This document shows positions 44,625-55,353 of a DNA stretch of 64,000 nt, one piece after another. The DNA comes from Akebia trifoliata. Its lineage: Eukaryota; Streptophyta; Magnoliopsida; Ranunculales; Lardizabalaceae. The notes below the pieces were generated by a model that made no database searches, was not told the DNA's origin, and saw nothing but the letters and a program-made list of their open reading frames with translations. A program made the position numbers and the translations under genes. Each line of letters opens with the position of its first letter. Positions within the stretch are counted from its first letter, which is position 1. Location of the stretch: positions 27,407,132 through 27,471,131 of the forward strand of contig CM030717.1 in the NCBI GenBank assembly GCA_017979445.1. The letters run 5' to 3'.

Positions 44625-47600
44625 TGTGGCGCCTCGCTAAACTCTTACACAAATCCCAAGGCTACCTCGAAATTTGGACATGACTCCCCCCTATTTATGT
44701 TAGCGTTCCACGAAACTCGAAAGCATCGTAATCTAATATACCACAAATTCTGACTATATAAAAAGGCAACATGAAAATAACAACGGAAGACTAAAAATAT
44801 CTAACACGTGAGTATATCAGAGTGCAGAAATTTACAATATATAGGATTACAAAAAGCTTTCACTCTAACATGAATTTAATTACGTAACCCCAAAAACTAT
44901 ATACATCTCTTGGGACGAACAGACTCCTAGTGGATGCAATCCTAATACTCATCGGATAACGGACCCTAGTCATCGGTATGACCCACCATATGATCCTCAC
45001 TTGACGGTTCTATGACTACTTCTCCAACTGCAAGCTCTAAAGCTAAAAATATGAAAGTAAAGGGGTGAGTAACGAAGGTTATCTAGTAAGTCCACAACCT
45101 ATTCCTACTAATAACCTCTCCTAAACATGATCGAGTAAGCATGCTGAACATTTTAATGCATGTAAATCTTTACAAAATAAAATACGATGAACTAGTACAT
45201 ATAGCTAAGGATGAGCAGCTAAGCATATTAAAAGAATCACAAACCATCAATCGTCAGTACTCATTAGACATTTTCATTTTTATACAAATCTAAATAACAA
45301 CATTGAAACAGTAGACATGCTTGTTAGTTTATAATTCAAAATAAATCCACAGGTACATAATACATAATGGTGGAACAATAGAATTAGAGAGTTGAGATTC
45401 ACAACTGGATCGTTCCCAGTCGGGACATGATATTCATAAAATAAAATTATAGTTCTTGATTTAGTAGCTGGTCGTTGTTTACCACACTTGCGGGATCATT
45501 ATCTGGCTCAAGCTAGCCGTTTGATGTGATCGTAAGTAATGGGCCTCTTTTTGATGTGTGAGAATGTTTGACTACTATTAGATTGCTAGTGATCACTAAC
45601 TTATCATCTTCATCTATGCCTATCAGGCGTGCATGTGATTCATAGAATAAACATTCCATTCGTATACGATCATCTTTATAATACATATTTACTGGTAAAG
45701 ATAGAAGGAAATGGACTCGGATTCCAGTTGTGACTCCACTCTCATACGCGTCCCATACCACGTTTGAGCTTGGTAGTCCTTACCGTACATCCTAAGATAG
45801 TACACCACTCTGAATGATATGATGTACTATCCCTTCAAGCATTCACAGACTCTTTAACAACTCAAAAAATAGTTACGTATACATATATATCATTTTTTTT
45901 TAAACCAAAGGAGAAATTAACACAATAAGGTTGAAAATGGATATCCAGTTCCTACCATGCAACAGTGCCCCCCCGACCTAAAATAAAAATAGTACTCAAC
46001 GTCCCTGCGCTAATAGAATTTAAATAAATATGTAACTATTCATTATCCATGGATATTCTTTCACCAACCTACACACAACATACAACATAAAATGCAGACA
46101 TCACCCATCGGGTGTGATTCTGATATTTTACCGATTCATCCCTTTTCCATTCTATCGTGTTTTTACTTCTCGACTTTTCAAATCAAATATCTCTTTTTCA
46201 AGCTTTCAAATTCACTTCGATTATTTGATAAAAAAACTATCAATACTTTGTTTAAATGGGGTCCCAATAAGTATGCGAAAGCAAACTGCCAAAACTAGAA
46301 AAGTTAGTAGAAATTTGGCTAAGTGTCGGAAAATTAATTTTTCAAAGTTGTCGAAATTGAAAATGGATTTTTATAAATGAAGGCCCTCGACAATATGAGA
46401 AGGGCCATGTAATTTTTGTAACTTACTTCAAAATAATGAAAAAGATATCATACAATTTTTGAAACATTCTCGTTTGGTTGAAATTTTGTTTAATTTTTTC
46501 CAGATCATTTGAAGGAGTTACGGGGCCTACAACTAGTTGTTTTGGCATGTTAAAAGCATGAGGAATCCAAAAAAAATATCAAACAAATTATTTGGGCACT
46601 TTTGGGTGTTGACAATGGCTTACGGTGGCACTGTGACTAGGGCACGGTGAATTGTCAGAACGCTGAAAACTCGTGAATTTTTCATTTTTTTCATCGTTTC
46701 TTCAAGTTTTTCACTCGTTTTCGATTCTAATTATCCACCATGAATCCAATATTTAAATCATGATAAAATACATCAAATACATTAGTTTTAGCATGAATTT
46801 GAAACAATTGAAACGGCATTCTATAATTTTTAAAACACAAAATAAGTTTCGAAACATCCCTAAAAGCACATTTTCAAAATCTACAATTATTAATAAGAAT
46901 CGAGAGTCCCTAACCCTTGTAGTTATTAGACACGATAAGCTAGCTTGGAAATCAAGGATGTTCGAAATTTTGAGTTTGATTGAACTTGAGTGCCAAACAA
47001 ATCAGGTTGGTTGTGAAACCCTCGATAGAGGTGTTCTTCTTCCACTTACGACGATAGACGAACCTTCTTGTAAATGGGTGAGTCTCTAAGTGGGTAGAAC
47101 CAAAATCCCTTTGCTAATTTTTGATGAGAACCCAAGAGAACGAAAAGGAAATTGAGGTTGGATGGGGTGAGCACGTGAAGCTTGACAATGCCGACAACTT
47201 TGCCTTCTTCGTAGAGGTTCAACTCAAACTTGATTGAGAGGGATCTTATCGTAAATGGGTTGAAACCCTATGGTAAAAGAATGGCTAGTTTGGGTTCTTT
47301 AGAAAAGAGGGAAAGAAATGAAATAAAAGAAAGTTATCTTTCTTTTAAACAAGGGTTGGGGGCATTTTTGACATTTTCTACTTGTTTCTATTTTCGATGG
47401 TCACTCGACTATTCAAAATCGAAAAATGACAAATGAGTATTCCATTTCGAACAATTTTTCTTTGCGGACCTAATGATGCCGTCAAATTTTTCTGATTCTT
47501 GCTTTAACGAAAATTTACTATTTTGGGTCCCATTCAACACGAAATTCGAGAATTTTATAATTTTTTCGTCCAAACTCAAACTTGCTTATAGGATAAAGTA

Positions 47601-47761
47601 TATATTCAACCTCTTTAAATCCAATAGCAGAGTCATTTTTCATTAAAAATGATTGAAACAATATCCGAGTATTTTACTCTAAATTCCTCTTTCGAAATTT
47701 TTTCTCAAAATATCATCATTTGATTTCTTCGAGATACAAGTTAAAAACTCGGGGTATTACA
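44625..47761 (+). mobile_element. Solo LTR, 3.1 kb, with TATTT target duplication
   Basis: It begins TGTGGCGCCTCGC and ends CTCGGGGTATTACA, with TATTT at 44620-44624 and 47762-47766. No internal retroelement sequence adjoins it. A shortened copy lies at 62224-63436 and the end of a third, inverted copy at 63959-64000. TG...CA ends plus a 5-bp duplication define a solo LTR produced by recombination between the two LTRs of a gypsy-type element. Open frames inside it (for example at 45513-45761 and 46760-47089) show no known similarity. Confidence 0.9.
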
Positions 47762-47792
47762 TATTTGTTGTGGATGGATTTTTTGAAGAACA

Positions 47793-48009
47793 CACCAAAG
47801 TTATTCTTAACACTCACAATCAACTTCCGAAAGTTAAATTACTAAGAGTTAAACTCTTGAAAGTCCCACTCCCATACTCAACTTCCATTTTTAAAACACG
47901 TCCTAAATGATTTAGGATGTGCTTGGAAACCAAGAATTTTTCGTGAGAGTTGGACTTTTAAAGTTCAACTCTTGAAAGTTGATGGTGAGAGTTTATTATA
48001 ACTTTGGTG
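47793..48009. mobile_element. Palindromic MITE, about 217 bp
   Basis: CACCAAAGTTATTCTTAACA at the left and the inverted right end CACCAAAGTTATAATAAACT match, and the arms continue (ACTCACAATCAACTT against TCTCACCATCAACTT; AGTTAAACTCTTGAAAGTCC against related sequence) to a centre near 47900. It sits 32 bp from the solo LTR. The superfamily is not determined. Confidence 0.75.
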
Positions 48010-48566
48010 TTAGGTAATTGCGAGAGTTCAACTTTTATTTTATGCCTCTTATCTATGTCTTCTTCGAATTAGGGTTTGTTTCTCTCCACAAACACACACA
48101 AATAGAGAAATAGCTATGTTAAGATTTTCAACGGGTCACATTTTATGAATCATCCATGAATTAGAGTTTTGGAGGTTGAAAAAAGGGATGAGTATTGATA
48201 AGGAACAAAAGCCCTACTATTTTTTCCTCATTTGGTGATGAGAGAACCTTAATTTTTTGAATCTCTCCCCCCAAGGGAGAAAGATGGTGGATTTCCATAA
48301 TAAATAATATTATTTTCAAGTTACAAGTCTTGAAGATGTTGATATGTTCACAAAGATCTTCTCCACTCATGGGTAAGATCTTGATGTCGCAATGTTAGTT
48401 TTTAGTTTTTTAAATTTTCCTAATTAAAACAACAGTGACAATATTACTGATAACATGAATTCTCAATTGAGGGGGGAGGTTTCATGGCTTCTTGCAAGAA
48501 AAAAAAAGGGTACCTATGATGGAGAGTGTGAAGGGGAGATAGCTACTAGACCCATTTAACAGAATG
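48010..48566. other. Non-coding spacer
   Basis: No gene or repeat was recognised. A 69-codon minus-strand frame (48161-48370) has no recognisable motif. Confidence 0.4.
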
Positions 48567-48571
48567 TTCTT

Positions 48572-49057
48572 TATGGAGGGTAATTCACGGAGCTATTGAC
48601 ACATGGCTTCCGAGAGAAATACTTATCGACCCACCGAGTTATGTGGAAAATCTACCGAGCTAAATACACAGGTCAAATAATTTAGGCCTAATGTGATAGG
48701 CGTGACAGTATTATCACGGATAGGACAGATGTGACAACTCATAGCCTGATAGATCGATTGCAACCACCTCAGACGTATCAGGGCAATTGTAGTAGCTCTT
48801 ACAGCTGTCAGATCAGAGAGTAGGTTAACCACTCTAAGAAAAATCACTTAGGATATTTGAGGAAATCCATCAGTCAGGACCCCTATAAATACCAGGTTGC
48901 AACTCACATTAAAGGTTAGAAAAATCTTCTCTGAGAACTCTTTATTAGCTCAGTACTAATTTTAAGTTGATTGTCAGAGTAGCCTTGTATCAGGCTACCC
49001 ACTGAGATACGAGCTTTCAAGAAAGATCTCGAGGTAGAGCAAAAAAATGCATCTACA
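48572..49057 (+). repeat. 5' LTR of the Retand-like element
   Basis: It starts (TA)TGGAGGGTAATTCACGGA and ends GCATCTACA. It is similar to the 3' LTR throughout, with scattered substitutions. Confidence 0.95.
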
Positions 49058-49058
49058 A

Positions 49059-49078
49059 TTTGGCTCTGTTTGTGGGGA
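49059..49078 (+). promoter_or_regulatory. Primer-binding site of the Retand-like element
   Basis: TTTGGCTCTGTTTGTGGGGA one base after the LTR resembles the TTTGGCGCCGTCTGTGGGGA site of Tat-type elements, with changes at CpG positions as expected from methylation decay. Confidence 0.75.
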
Positions 49079-49094
49079 CCTTATAAGGAAAAAA

Positions 49095-50473
49095 ATGACT
49101 AACATGGTGAGAGCTAGAGGTCAAGCGCGTGGAGAACCATCAAATCCCTTACTAGCGGACCTACCCCCAACATCGCAGGATCCCATACTTGCGATGTACA
49201 ATTTACTAACAGAAATGAGAGAGGAGATGCGCAGGGGGTTGGAAAAGCAAAATGATGAGATCATGACAATATGAAGAGAAAATGAGGAGGTTAGGCAAAG
49301 GCTAAGTGAGGGAACTAAGATCGGAGGAGGCTTAGAAGGGAAGGGAAGTCAGGGTCATACCCTCCATGAAGCAAGAAGGACTGAGGCGGATCAAATAGTC
49401 GTCTCAATAGTGGTAAGAATGCAACAAGGGAGTTCTGAAGCACAAACTCCCATGACTAGGGAGAAAATGGAAGAAATGTTGAAGATGAGGGACGAGGAAC
49501 TCACGGGGGGGGGGGGGACGAACTCTGGGAAAAAGGCTCGGAATGCAATCTGGGAGCTTAAGGGTACACCATTCTCATCAATGATTATGAGCTCTGAGCC
49601 CCCGAGAACTTTTCATCCGCCAATATTTGATATGCACGACAGAATAAGGGACCCTATAGACAATGTCCTCCACTATAGGAGGTAGATGGTTTTGTACCAA
49701 AATGATGATCCTTTACTCTGCAAACTCTTCCATTTCACTCTGAGGTATAAGGCTGTGTCTTGGTTCCAAGGGTTGCCAGTTGGGTCGATAGCTAGTTTAT
49801 CTGAGTTAGAGGAGATGTTCGTCAATTTGTGCACCTGTGAAAGAAGAAAGTCAGGATCAACACGTTTTTTAACCTACGAAGGGAGGTTGGTGAAAGTATA
49901 CTTTCCTTTATCACTAGGTTCCGGACAAAAGCAATAGTTGTCAAGGGTTATGTGGCGACAATCATCCTTGGGACACAGTTGCATGAGTCATTGATAAAGT
50001 CTGACCCTGCACGGCTTGAGGATTTATATGCAAAGGTAGAGAAATATATTTTGGTGGAAGAGTTGGTCAAAAATAAGGGTCGGGGAGCACAAACAATCGC
50101 TAACAGTGAGGGAGGTTAGGAAGCCCAAAATGCAATAATCGTACTGAGAGAGGGGGGTAGCAGGAAAAGACGATGAGACCCCAAGGAGCAGTTAAGGTGG
50201 AGGAGGGGTCAGGTGTATACCCAGCTCAACGAAAAGATGTCAATGATATTTAGACACATATGGAGTGACCCTGGTTTCATCCAACCACCTCGGGATTATC
50301 AAGGAAAACTAGGGAAACCATATTGTGAATATCACGGAGTGGAAGACCACTCGACCAAAGATTGTTATAGACTACGACACATCGTCCAGGATATTAGCGG
50401 GGGAGAAAAGCTCAGAAGTTATGTGGCCCCCACCAATGGAGGAAGGCAAGAGGGCCAAAGGGAAGAAAATTGA
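49095..50473 (+). pseudogene. Retand-like gag, broken
   Basis: The start at 49095 reads MTNMVRARGQARGEPSNPL. A coiled-coil-like segment follows (LTEMREEMRRGLEKQNDEI, stop, ENEEVRQRL). The capsid core covers 49560-50110: PPRTFHPPIFDM, DNVLHYRR, stop, MVLYQNDDPLLCKLF, AVSWFQGLPVGSIASLSELEEMFV, then after a frameshift LHESLIKSDPARLEDLYAKVEKYI. The nucleocapsid-like end reads YCEYHGVEDHSTKDCYRLRH (about 50315-50375), a Cys/His motif typical of Tat-type gag. A run of 11 G at 49505-49515 may be a slippage site. At least five stops or shifts make it non-functional. Confidence 0.88.
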
Positions 50474-50530
50474 AAATCGCCACCCCAATAGACTGGGGGG
50501 GACAGACAGCGTGAACCTAGGGGGTGTAGG

Positions 50531-50860
50531 GTGGTGCACACAATCTCGAGGGTACATGATTCAGATAGACAAACAAGGCAGCTGGCCAGGGCCAAGGTAA
50601 TGAAGATCCGCCACGAAGTCAGTATTAACCAAGTCACTTTAGGAGTAGGTATCGCAAGAAGGCCAAGCCCTGTAGTATGGGAACATGCGATAGTATTTAC
50701 AAAGGATGACTTAAAAGGGACAGCTATGCCACACCAATACACGCTCGTTATAGCGCTCCCAGTCGAAAATGTGGACCTCTAGAGAATCCTTATATATGTT
50801 AGGAGTGCAGTAAACATCCTCTTCTTGGACATAACAAAGAAGATGGAGTAACAAAAAGCT
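50531..50860 (+). pseudogene. Aspartic protease region of Retand-like pol, broken
   Basis: The reading HEVSINQVTLGVGIA, IVFTKDDLKGTAMPHQYTLV and IALPVENVDL precedes a stop and then RILIYVRSAVNILFLDI. Tat-type proteases have LIDxGSSADILF at this place, so the catalytic Asp is replaced by a Tyr-Val-Arg-Ser sequence. No protease activity is expected. Confidence 0.75.
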
Positions 50861-51439
50861 TGCTTCCGACCCAGTCCACAGTAGTTTGGTTTCAGTGGGG
50901 CCCCCAGTAGTTTGGTAGGAGAAATTACTCTTCCTATCAGTTGGGAAAAATGTGGTCATGACAAGGTTCACAATGATTGACTTTGACTTGTCCTATAATG
51001 TTATTCTTGAGAAAAGATGGATACACAAGATGATGGTTGTACCCTCAACTTACCATCAGGTAATCTGATTTTCGAGTAGAGAAGGTGTGATAGAAATTAG
51101 AGGAGACCAAGAAATGGCGCATAGGTTTTTCAACTTGGCTCTAAAGCCAATGAAGTGTTATGATGCCGAGCCACAGAAGAAGAGAAAAGAGCCACCATCA
51201 GAGAGGAGCAATTACAGCATGAATCATGGCAAGAACGAGTAACGTCAGTCGAAGAGGTGAACCAGGTGGACCTCAATACAACTGGGGAACAGCTCGTTAG
51301 CATTTGAATGACGCTGCAACCACAAGAACAGGGAATGTTGGTACAACTATTGAGGGTGAACAAGGACGTGTTCGCATGGTCATTCGAAAATATGTCAAGG
51401 ATAGATTCCTCAGTTGCATGCCACCGATTGAACGTTAAT

Positions 51440-52215
51440 ATATCGTTTTAGCCAGTTCGACAAAACCCCAGAAGATTGTTGTCCCACCTGAGGCAAGAGG
51501 TGAATGAAAAGCTTAGCAAGTTGTTGAAAACAAGATTTATTAGAGAAATAGAATACCCCGAGTGGGTAGCAAACGTGGTTGCCGTACCAAAAAAGGATAT
51601 GAGGGTCAGAGTATGCATCGATTTTACTAATCTCAATAAAACCTGTCCAAAAGATAGTTTTCCTTTGTCAATGATCAATAGGATGGTGGATGCCACCTCG
51701 AGGCATGAGAGAATGTCATTCATGGATGGCTATTAGAGGTATAATCAGATCCTTCTCGTTGAGAAAGACCAAGAGAAAATGTCTTTCACAACTGATCAAG
51801 TGTTATTTTGCTTTAAAGTTATGTTGTTTGGTTTAAAGAATGCAGGGGCAACTTATCAAAGGTAAGTGACCAAAATATTTGAGGATATGATCGGGAGGAC
51901 AGTCAAAATGTACATCGATGACCTGCTAGTAAAAAGTATGAAGGTGAAAAATCACTTACGGGACCTCGAGGAGACGTTCAAACGACTAAGAGGATATCGG
52001 ATGAAGTTAAATCCAAAAAAGTGCATCTTTGGAGTATCTTCCAGGAAGTTCCTCGGGCATATTGTCACCAGGAGAGGAATTGAGGCAAACCCTGATCAAA
52101 TTCGATCTTTGATCGAGATGTTAAGCTTAAAGAACCAGAAGCAGGTACAAACACTTTTAGGGAGAATTGCAGCTCTGAACAGGTTTATTTCTCGAGTCTC
52201 GGACAAGTACTGACC
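51440..52215 (+). pseudogene. Reverse transcriptase of the Retand-like element, broken
   Basis: The fingers and palm read LRQEVNEKLSKLLKTRFIRE, WVANVVAVPKKDMRVRVCID, then FTNLNKTCPKDSFPL. The catalytic motif YIDDLLVKS is at about 51912-51938, and the first palm Asp is seen as CIDFTNLN. LNPKKCIFGV and SRKFLGHIVTRRGIEANP follow. A stop at 51734 (after FMDGY) and another near 51865 split the domain. Motifs are otherwise well kept. Confidence 0.92.
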
Positions 52216-52640
52216 ATTGTTTGACTTGTTAAGAAAGGGAAAAGGATTTGCATAGAGCGAAGAGTGCAAGGCAGCCTTCCTTGGCTTGAAGAAATACTTG
52301 GGGCAGTCACTCATACTCACCACTCTATAAGAAGGGGAGGAGTTGGGAATTTACTAAGCTACCATAGCGATGTCCATAAGCTCTGTGCTCTTCAAGGTAA
52401 ACCTCGGTCGAGAATATCCTATCTATTATGTCAACAAGATGCTCAGCCCATCAGAGGTCAGGTATACAAAAACTGATAAGGTCAGCCTGTCCATGGTTTA
52501 CTTAACACATAAGCTCCAACCTTATTTCTTATCACACCAAATCCAGGTAGTGAATGATCACCCATTGAAAGATATGATATATATAGGTCGGATAAATCCA
52601 CGCAAATGCAAAATGGGTAGTAACTCTGGGGGAATATGAC
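52216..52640 (+). pseudogene. First RNase H domain of the Retand-like element, broken
   Basis: Fragments in shifting frames read CKAAFLGLKKYLG, then REYPIYYVNKMLSPSEVRYTK and VSLSMVYLTHKLQPYFLSH, then DHPLKDM, the series expected for the gypsy RNase H that follows the reverse transcriptase. Confidence 0.8.
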
Positions 52641-52789
52641 CTGTAGTTCAAAACATAAACATCTTTGAAAGGACAAGTACTGGTTGATTTCCTAGCGAAC
52701 TTCCTAATCAAAGATAATGCCTGGGAGAAAGAGGAAGAGGAAGATGAAATAGTTGAGGAGGTAGACGCCTAGAATAGATAGAAAGGATG

Positions 52790-53230
52790 GAGGATATTCA
52801 TCAATAGGTCATCAAATTACTCCAAATCAAGAATTGGGATAGTGTTAGTGACCCTGAGCAACAACAGACTCGAGAAAGTACTGAAGCTCGGGTATGAGCT
52901 TCTAACAATGGGAAGGAATATGAAACTGTTATAAACGGTCTCAAAATGGCCAAAGACCTCAAGATCGGTAGGCTTGCAGTATTTACTGACTCTCAACTTG
53001 TCGTAAATCAGTGCAATGGAGAATATAAAGCAAAAGATGAGCGAATGGTGAAATACTTGGCAGTAGTAAAAAGAGTGTCAACATGGTTCATCGAGATGAA
53101 AATAAGTAAAATCCCGAGGGACAAGAATAGGTATGCAGATTTGTTAGCATTCATTGCTTCCATGCTTGGAGATTCGGAAAGTCGAGCTATACTTGTTGAG
53201 TACCAGCAGAGAGCATACATCGACTGCTAG
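52790..53230 (+). pseudogene. Second (archaeal-type) RNase H domain
   Basis: MAKDLKIGRLAVFTDSQLVV begins at 52946; NQCNGEYKAKDERMVKYL and ISKIPRDKNRYADLLAFIAS follow. VFTDSQLVVNQ carries the catalytic Asp of the additional RNase H found in Tat-type gypsy polyproteins between the usual RNase H and integrase. The N-terminal part (about 52795-52945) is frameshifted (SSNYSKSRIGIVL is visible). This domain supports the Tat/Retand assignment. Confidence 0.85.
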
Positions 53231-53329
53231 GAGGAAGAGTATATGCAAGTAGGTCGTGAGCTATGTAGAAGTATGTAGAATACCTCCAAGAAAAGGTCCT
53301 CTCTCTAGATAAGAAATAAGCTAGAAATC

Positions 53330-54486
53330 TCCTTTATCATATTGGAAGTACACGTTCGTTGAAGGGGAGCTATACAGAATGTCATTTGGAGGATCTCTTT
53401 TGAAATGCTTGAATCCAGAAGAGGCTGAGTTTATAATGGCCGAAGTAGACAAAGGGATATGCGAAAATCATTCGGGAGGATGGTCTATGACAAACAAAGT
53501 AGTAACCCAGGGTTATTTCTAGCCAAGGATGCAGGAGGATTGCAGGAAGTACGCCAGGGTGTGCAACAAGTATCAAAAATATGCGTATATGAATCTCCAA
53601 CCTGCTAACGAGCTTCACCCGATGAAGTCCCCTTGGCCTTTTTCCATTTGTGGAATGGACATTGTAGGACCTTTACTTCTAGGAAAAGGGGGTAAGTTGT
53701 TTATCCTGGTGACTACTGATTACTTCACCAAGTGGGTAAAAGTTATTTCCCTTACCAGGATCAGGGAAGAAGAAGTTATTAAGTTCACATGGGAGCACAT
53801 CACAATATGCTTTGGGATCCCTTATGTGTTAATTTCTAACAATGAGACACAATTCAAAGGAAGTCGAGTGCAATCGTACTACAAAGACTACGGGATCCAT
53901 TCACTCTAGTAATCTCCAAGGTATCCGCAAGGCAACATGTAGAAGCTTCCAACAAAACTATCCTTAATAACTTGAAAAAGAAGTTAGTCGAGCATAAAGG
54001 TAAATAGGTAGAGGAGTTTTATAGTGTATTGTGGGCATACTGAACAACACCTAAAAGGGAAATAGGGTTCACGTTGTTCGCACTAGCCTATGGAACATAG
54101 GCAGCCATCCCTACTAAGGTACAAGTTCCCACCACCAGGATGCAAGTCGTAAAAACAAGTCTTAACGAAGAGATGATAGCACAAAACCTGGATTGATTAG
54201 ACAAAACTCGGGAAAGAGTGATAGAACGACTGGCACGGTATCACCAATAGCTAAAGAGGCCTTATGACAGGAAGGCAAGGAGGAGAGAGTTCAAGGTTGG
54301 GGACTTGGTTCTGAAGAAAATATTTGCCAACACCAAGGAACGTAACAACGGGAAGCTCGGTGTTAACTGGGAAGGACCGTACATCATCAATAAAGTCAGA
54401 GAAGCAGGGGTGTATTATTTGAAAACAAAAGCCAAAAATGTAATCACGGCACCATGGAATGCTTTCAACCTCAAAAAATATTATTA
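53330..54486 (+). pseudogene. Integrase of the Retand-like element, broken
   Basis: The zinc-binding region ends DCRKYARVCNKYQKYA. The core has SICGMDIVGPLL with the first Asp, FILVTTDYFTKWVKV, and GIPYVLISNNETQF, where the family has SDNGTQF, so the second catalytic Asp has become Asn. A stop at 53907 follows the core. The C-terminal part (54290-54486) reads LVLKKIFANTKERNNGKLG and WEGPYIINKVREAGVYYL, ending NLKKYY, the usual end of Tat-type pol. Confidence 0.9.
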
Positions 54487-54539
54487 ATAAAATATTTATC
54501 TTTGAGTTCTATTGCATTTTGGCCCTTCATAGGTGTCAG

Positions 54540-54960
54540 GCCCAGCTGAGGAGTTGGTTTAGCGAAAAGCCTTGGCTCTTCACTGATGCCAAGTTCAACT
54601 AAGGAGTTGGTTCAATAAAAAACCTTGGCTCTTTACTGGTGTTGAGCCCAATTGAGGAGTTGGTTCAACAAAAAGTCTTGGCCCTTCACTTGTGTCGAGC
54701 CCAACTAAGGAGTTGGTTCAGCAAAAAGCCTTGGCCCTTCATTGGTATCGAGCCCAACTAAGGAGTTGGTTCAACAAAAAGCCTTGGCCTTTCATTGGCG
54801 CCGAACCCAACTGAGGAGTTGGTTCAGCGAAAAGCCTTGGCCCTTTATTGGTGCCATGCCCAACTAAGGAGTTGGTTCAACGAAAAGCCTTGGCTTTTTA
54901 CTAGTGTCAAGCCCAACCAAGGGGCTAGCATAACAGAAAGCCTAGGCCCTTTGCAAAACT
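54540..54960 (+). repeat. 53-bp tandem repeat in the Retand-like element, about eight units
   Basis: The phrase GGAGTTGGTTCAGC recurs at 54550, 54603, 54656, 54709, 54762, 54815 and 54868, with a last degenerate unit at 54921, a constant 53-bp spacing. Units also contain AAAAGCCTTGGCCCTTCA and GAGCCCAACTAA. Tandem repeats between pol and the 3' LTR are known in Retand elements. Confidence 0.97.
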
Positions 54961-55353
54961 ATCAAATTCTTACGAAAAGCTTTCAAGTTACATGCTCAGA
55001 AAGCAAAAACCCTCCTTACTAAGCGCAAGGGAGCCTTAAGCCAAGGTACTTAAACATTATTAGATGAGATAAATAGATTAAGTCAGAGTACTCAACTTTA
55101 TTAAAGGAGTTAAAATAATTGAGTCAGGGTAGATGTACTTGATTAGATGCATTGAAGTGGATAAGCCAGGTATTCAGGTTAAGTCTACTCAATTAAATCT
55201 TTGTGAGAAACAAAAGATATGCACAGAAGCACATTTCTAAAAACACTCCTTTCATTAGTAGAGAAATTCGATTACATACCAAAAGGATAATAGAACAAAG
55301 AAAAAAAAGTAACAAAAATTACAGAGTCAAAAATTAAAATAGAAGAACAAAAA
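54961..55353. other. Spacer between tandem repeat and antisense ORF
   Basis: A-rich sequence with short AAGTCAG and GTACTTAA-type phrases; no coding region recognised. Confidence 0.45.

Noticed and set aside
49505..49515. Programmed frameshift at the G run in gag
   Set aside because: Other stops and shifts nearby show general decay; a homopolymer length change is the simpler explanation.
54540..54960. CRISPR-like array at the 53-bp repeat
   Set aside because: Whole units repeat head to tail without spacers, inside a retrotransposon.
54795..55022. 75-codon frame over the 53-bp repeat
   Set aside because: Repeat translation (QRKALALYWC-type) without independent support.
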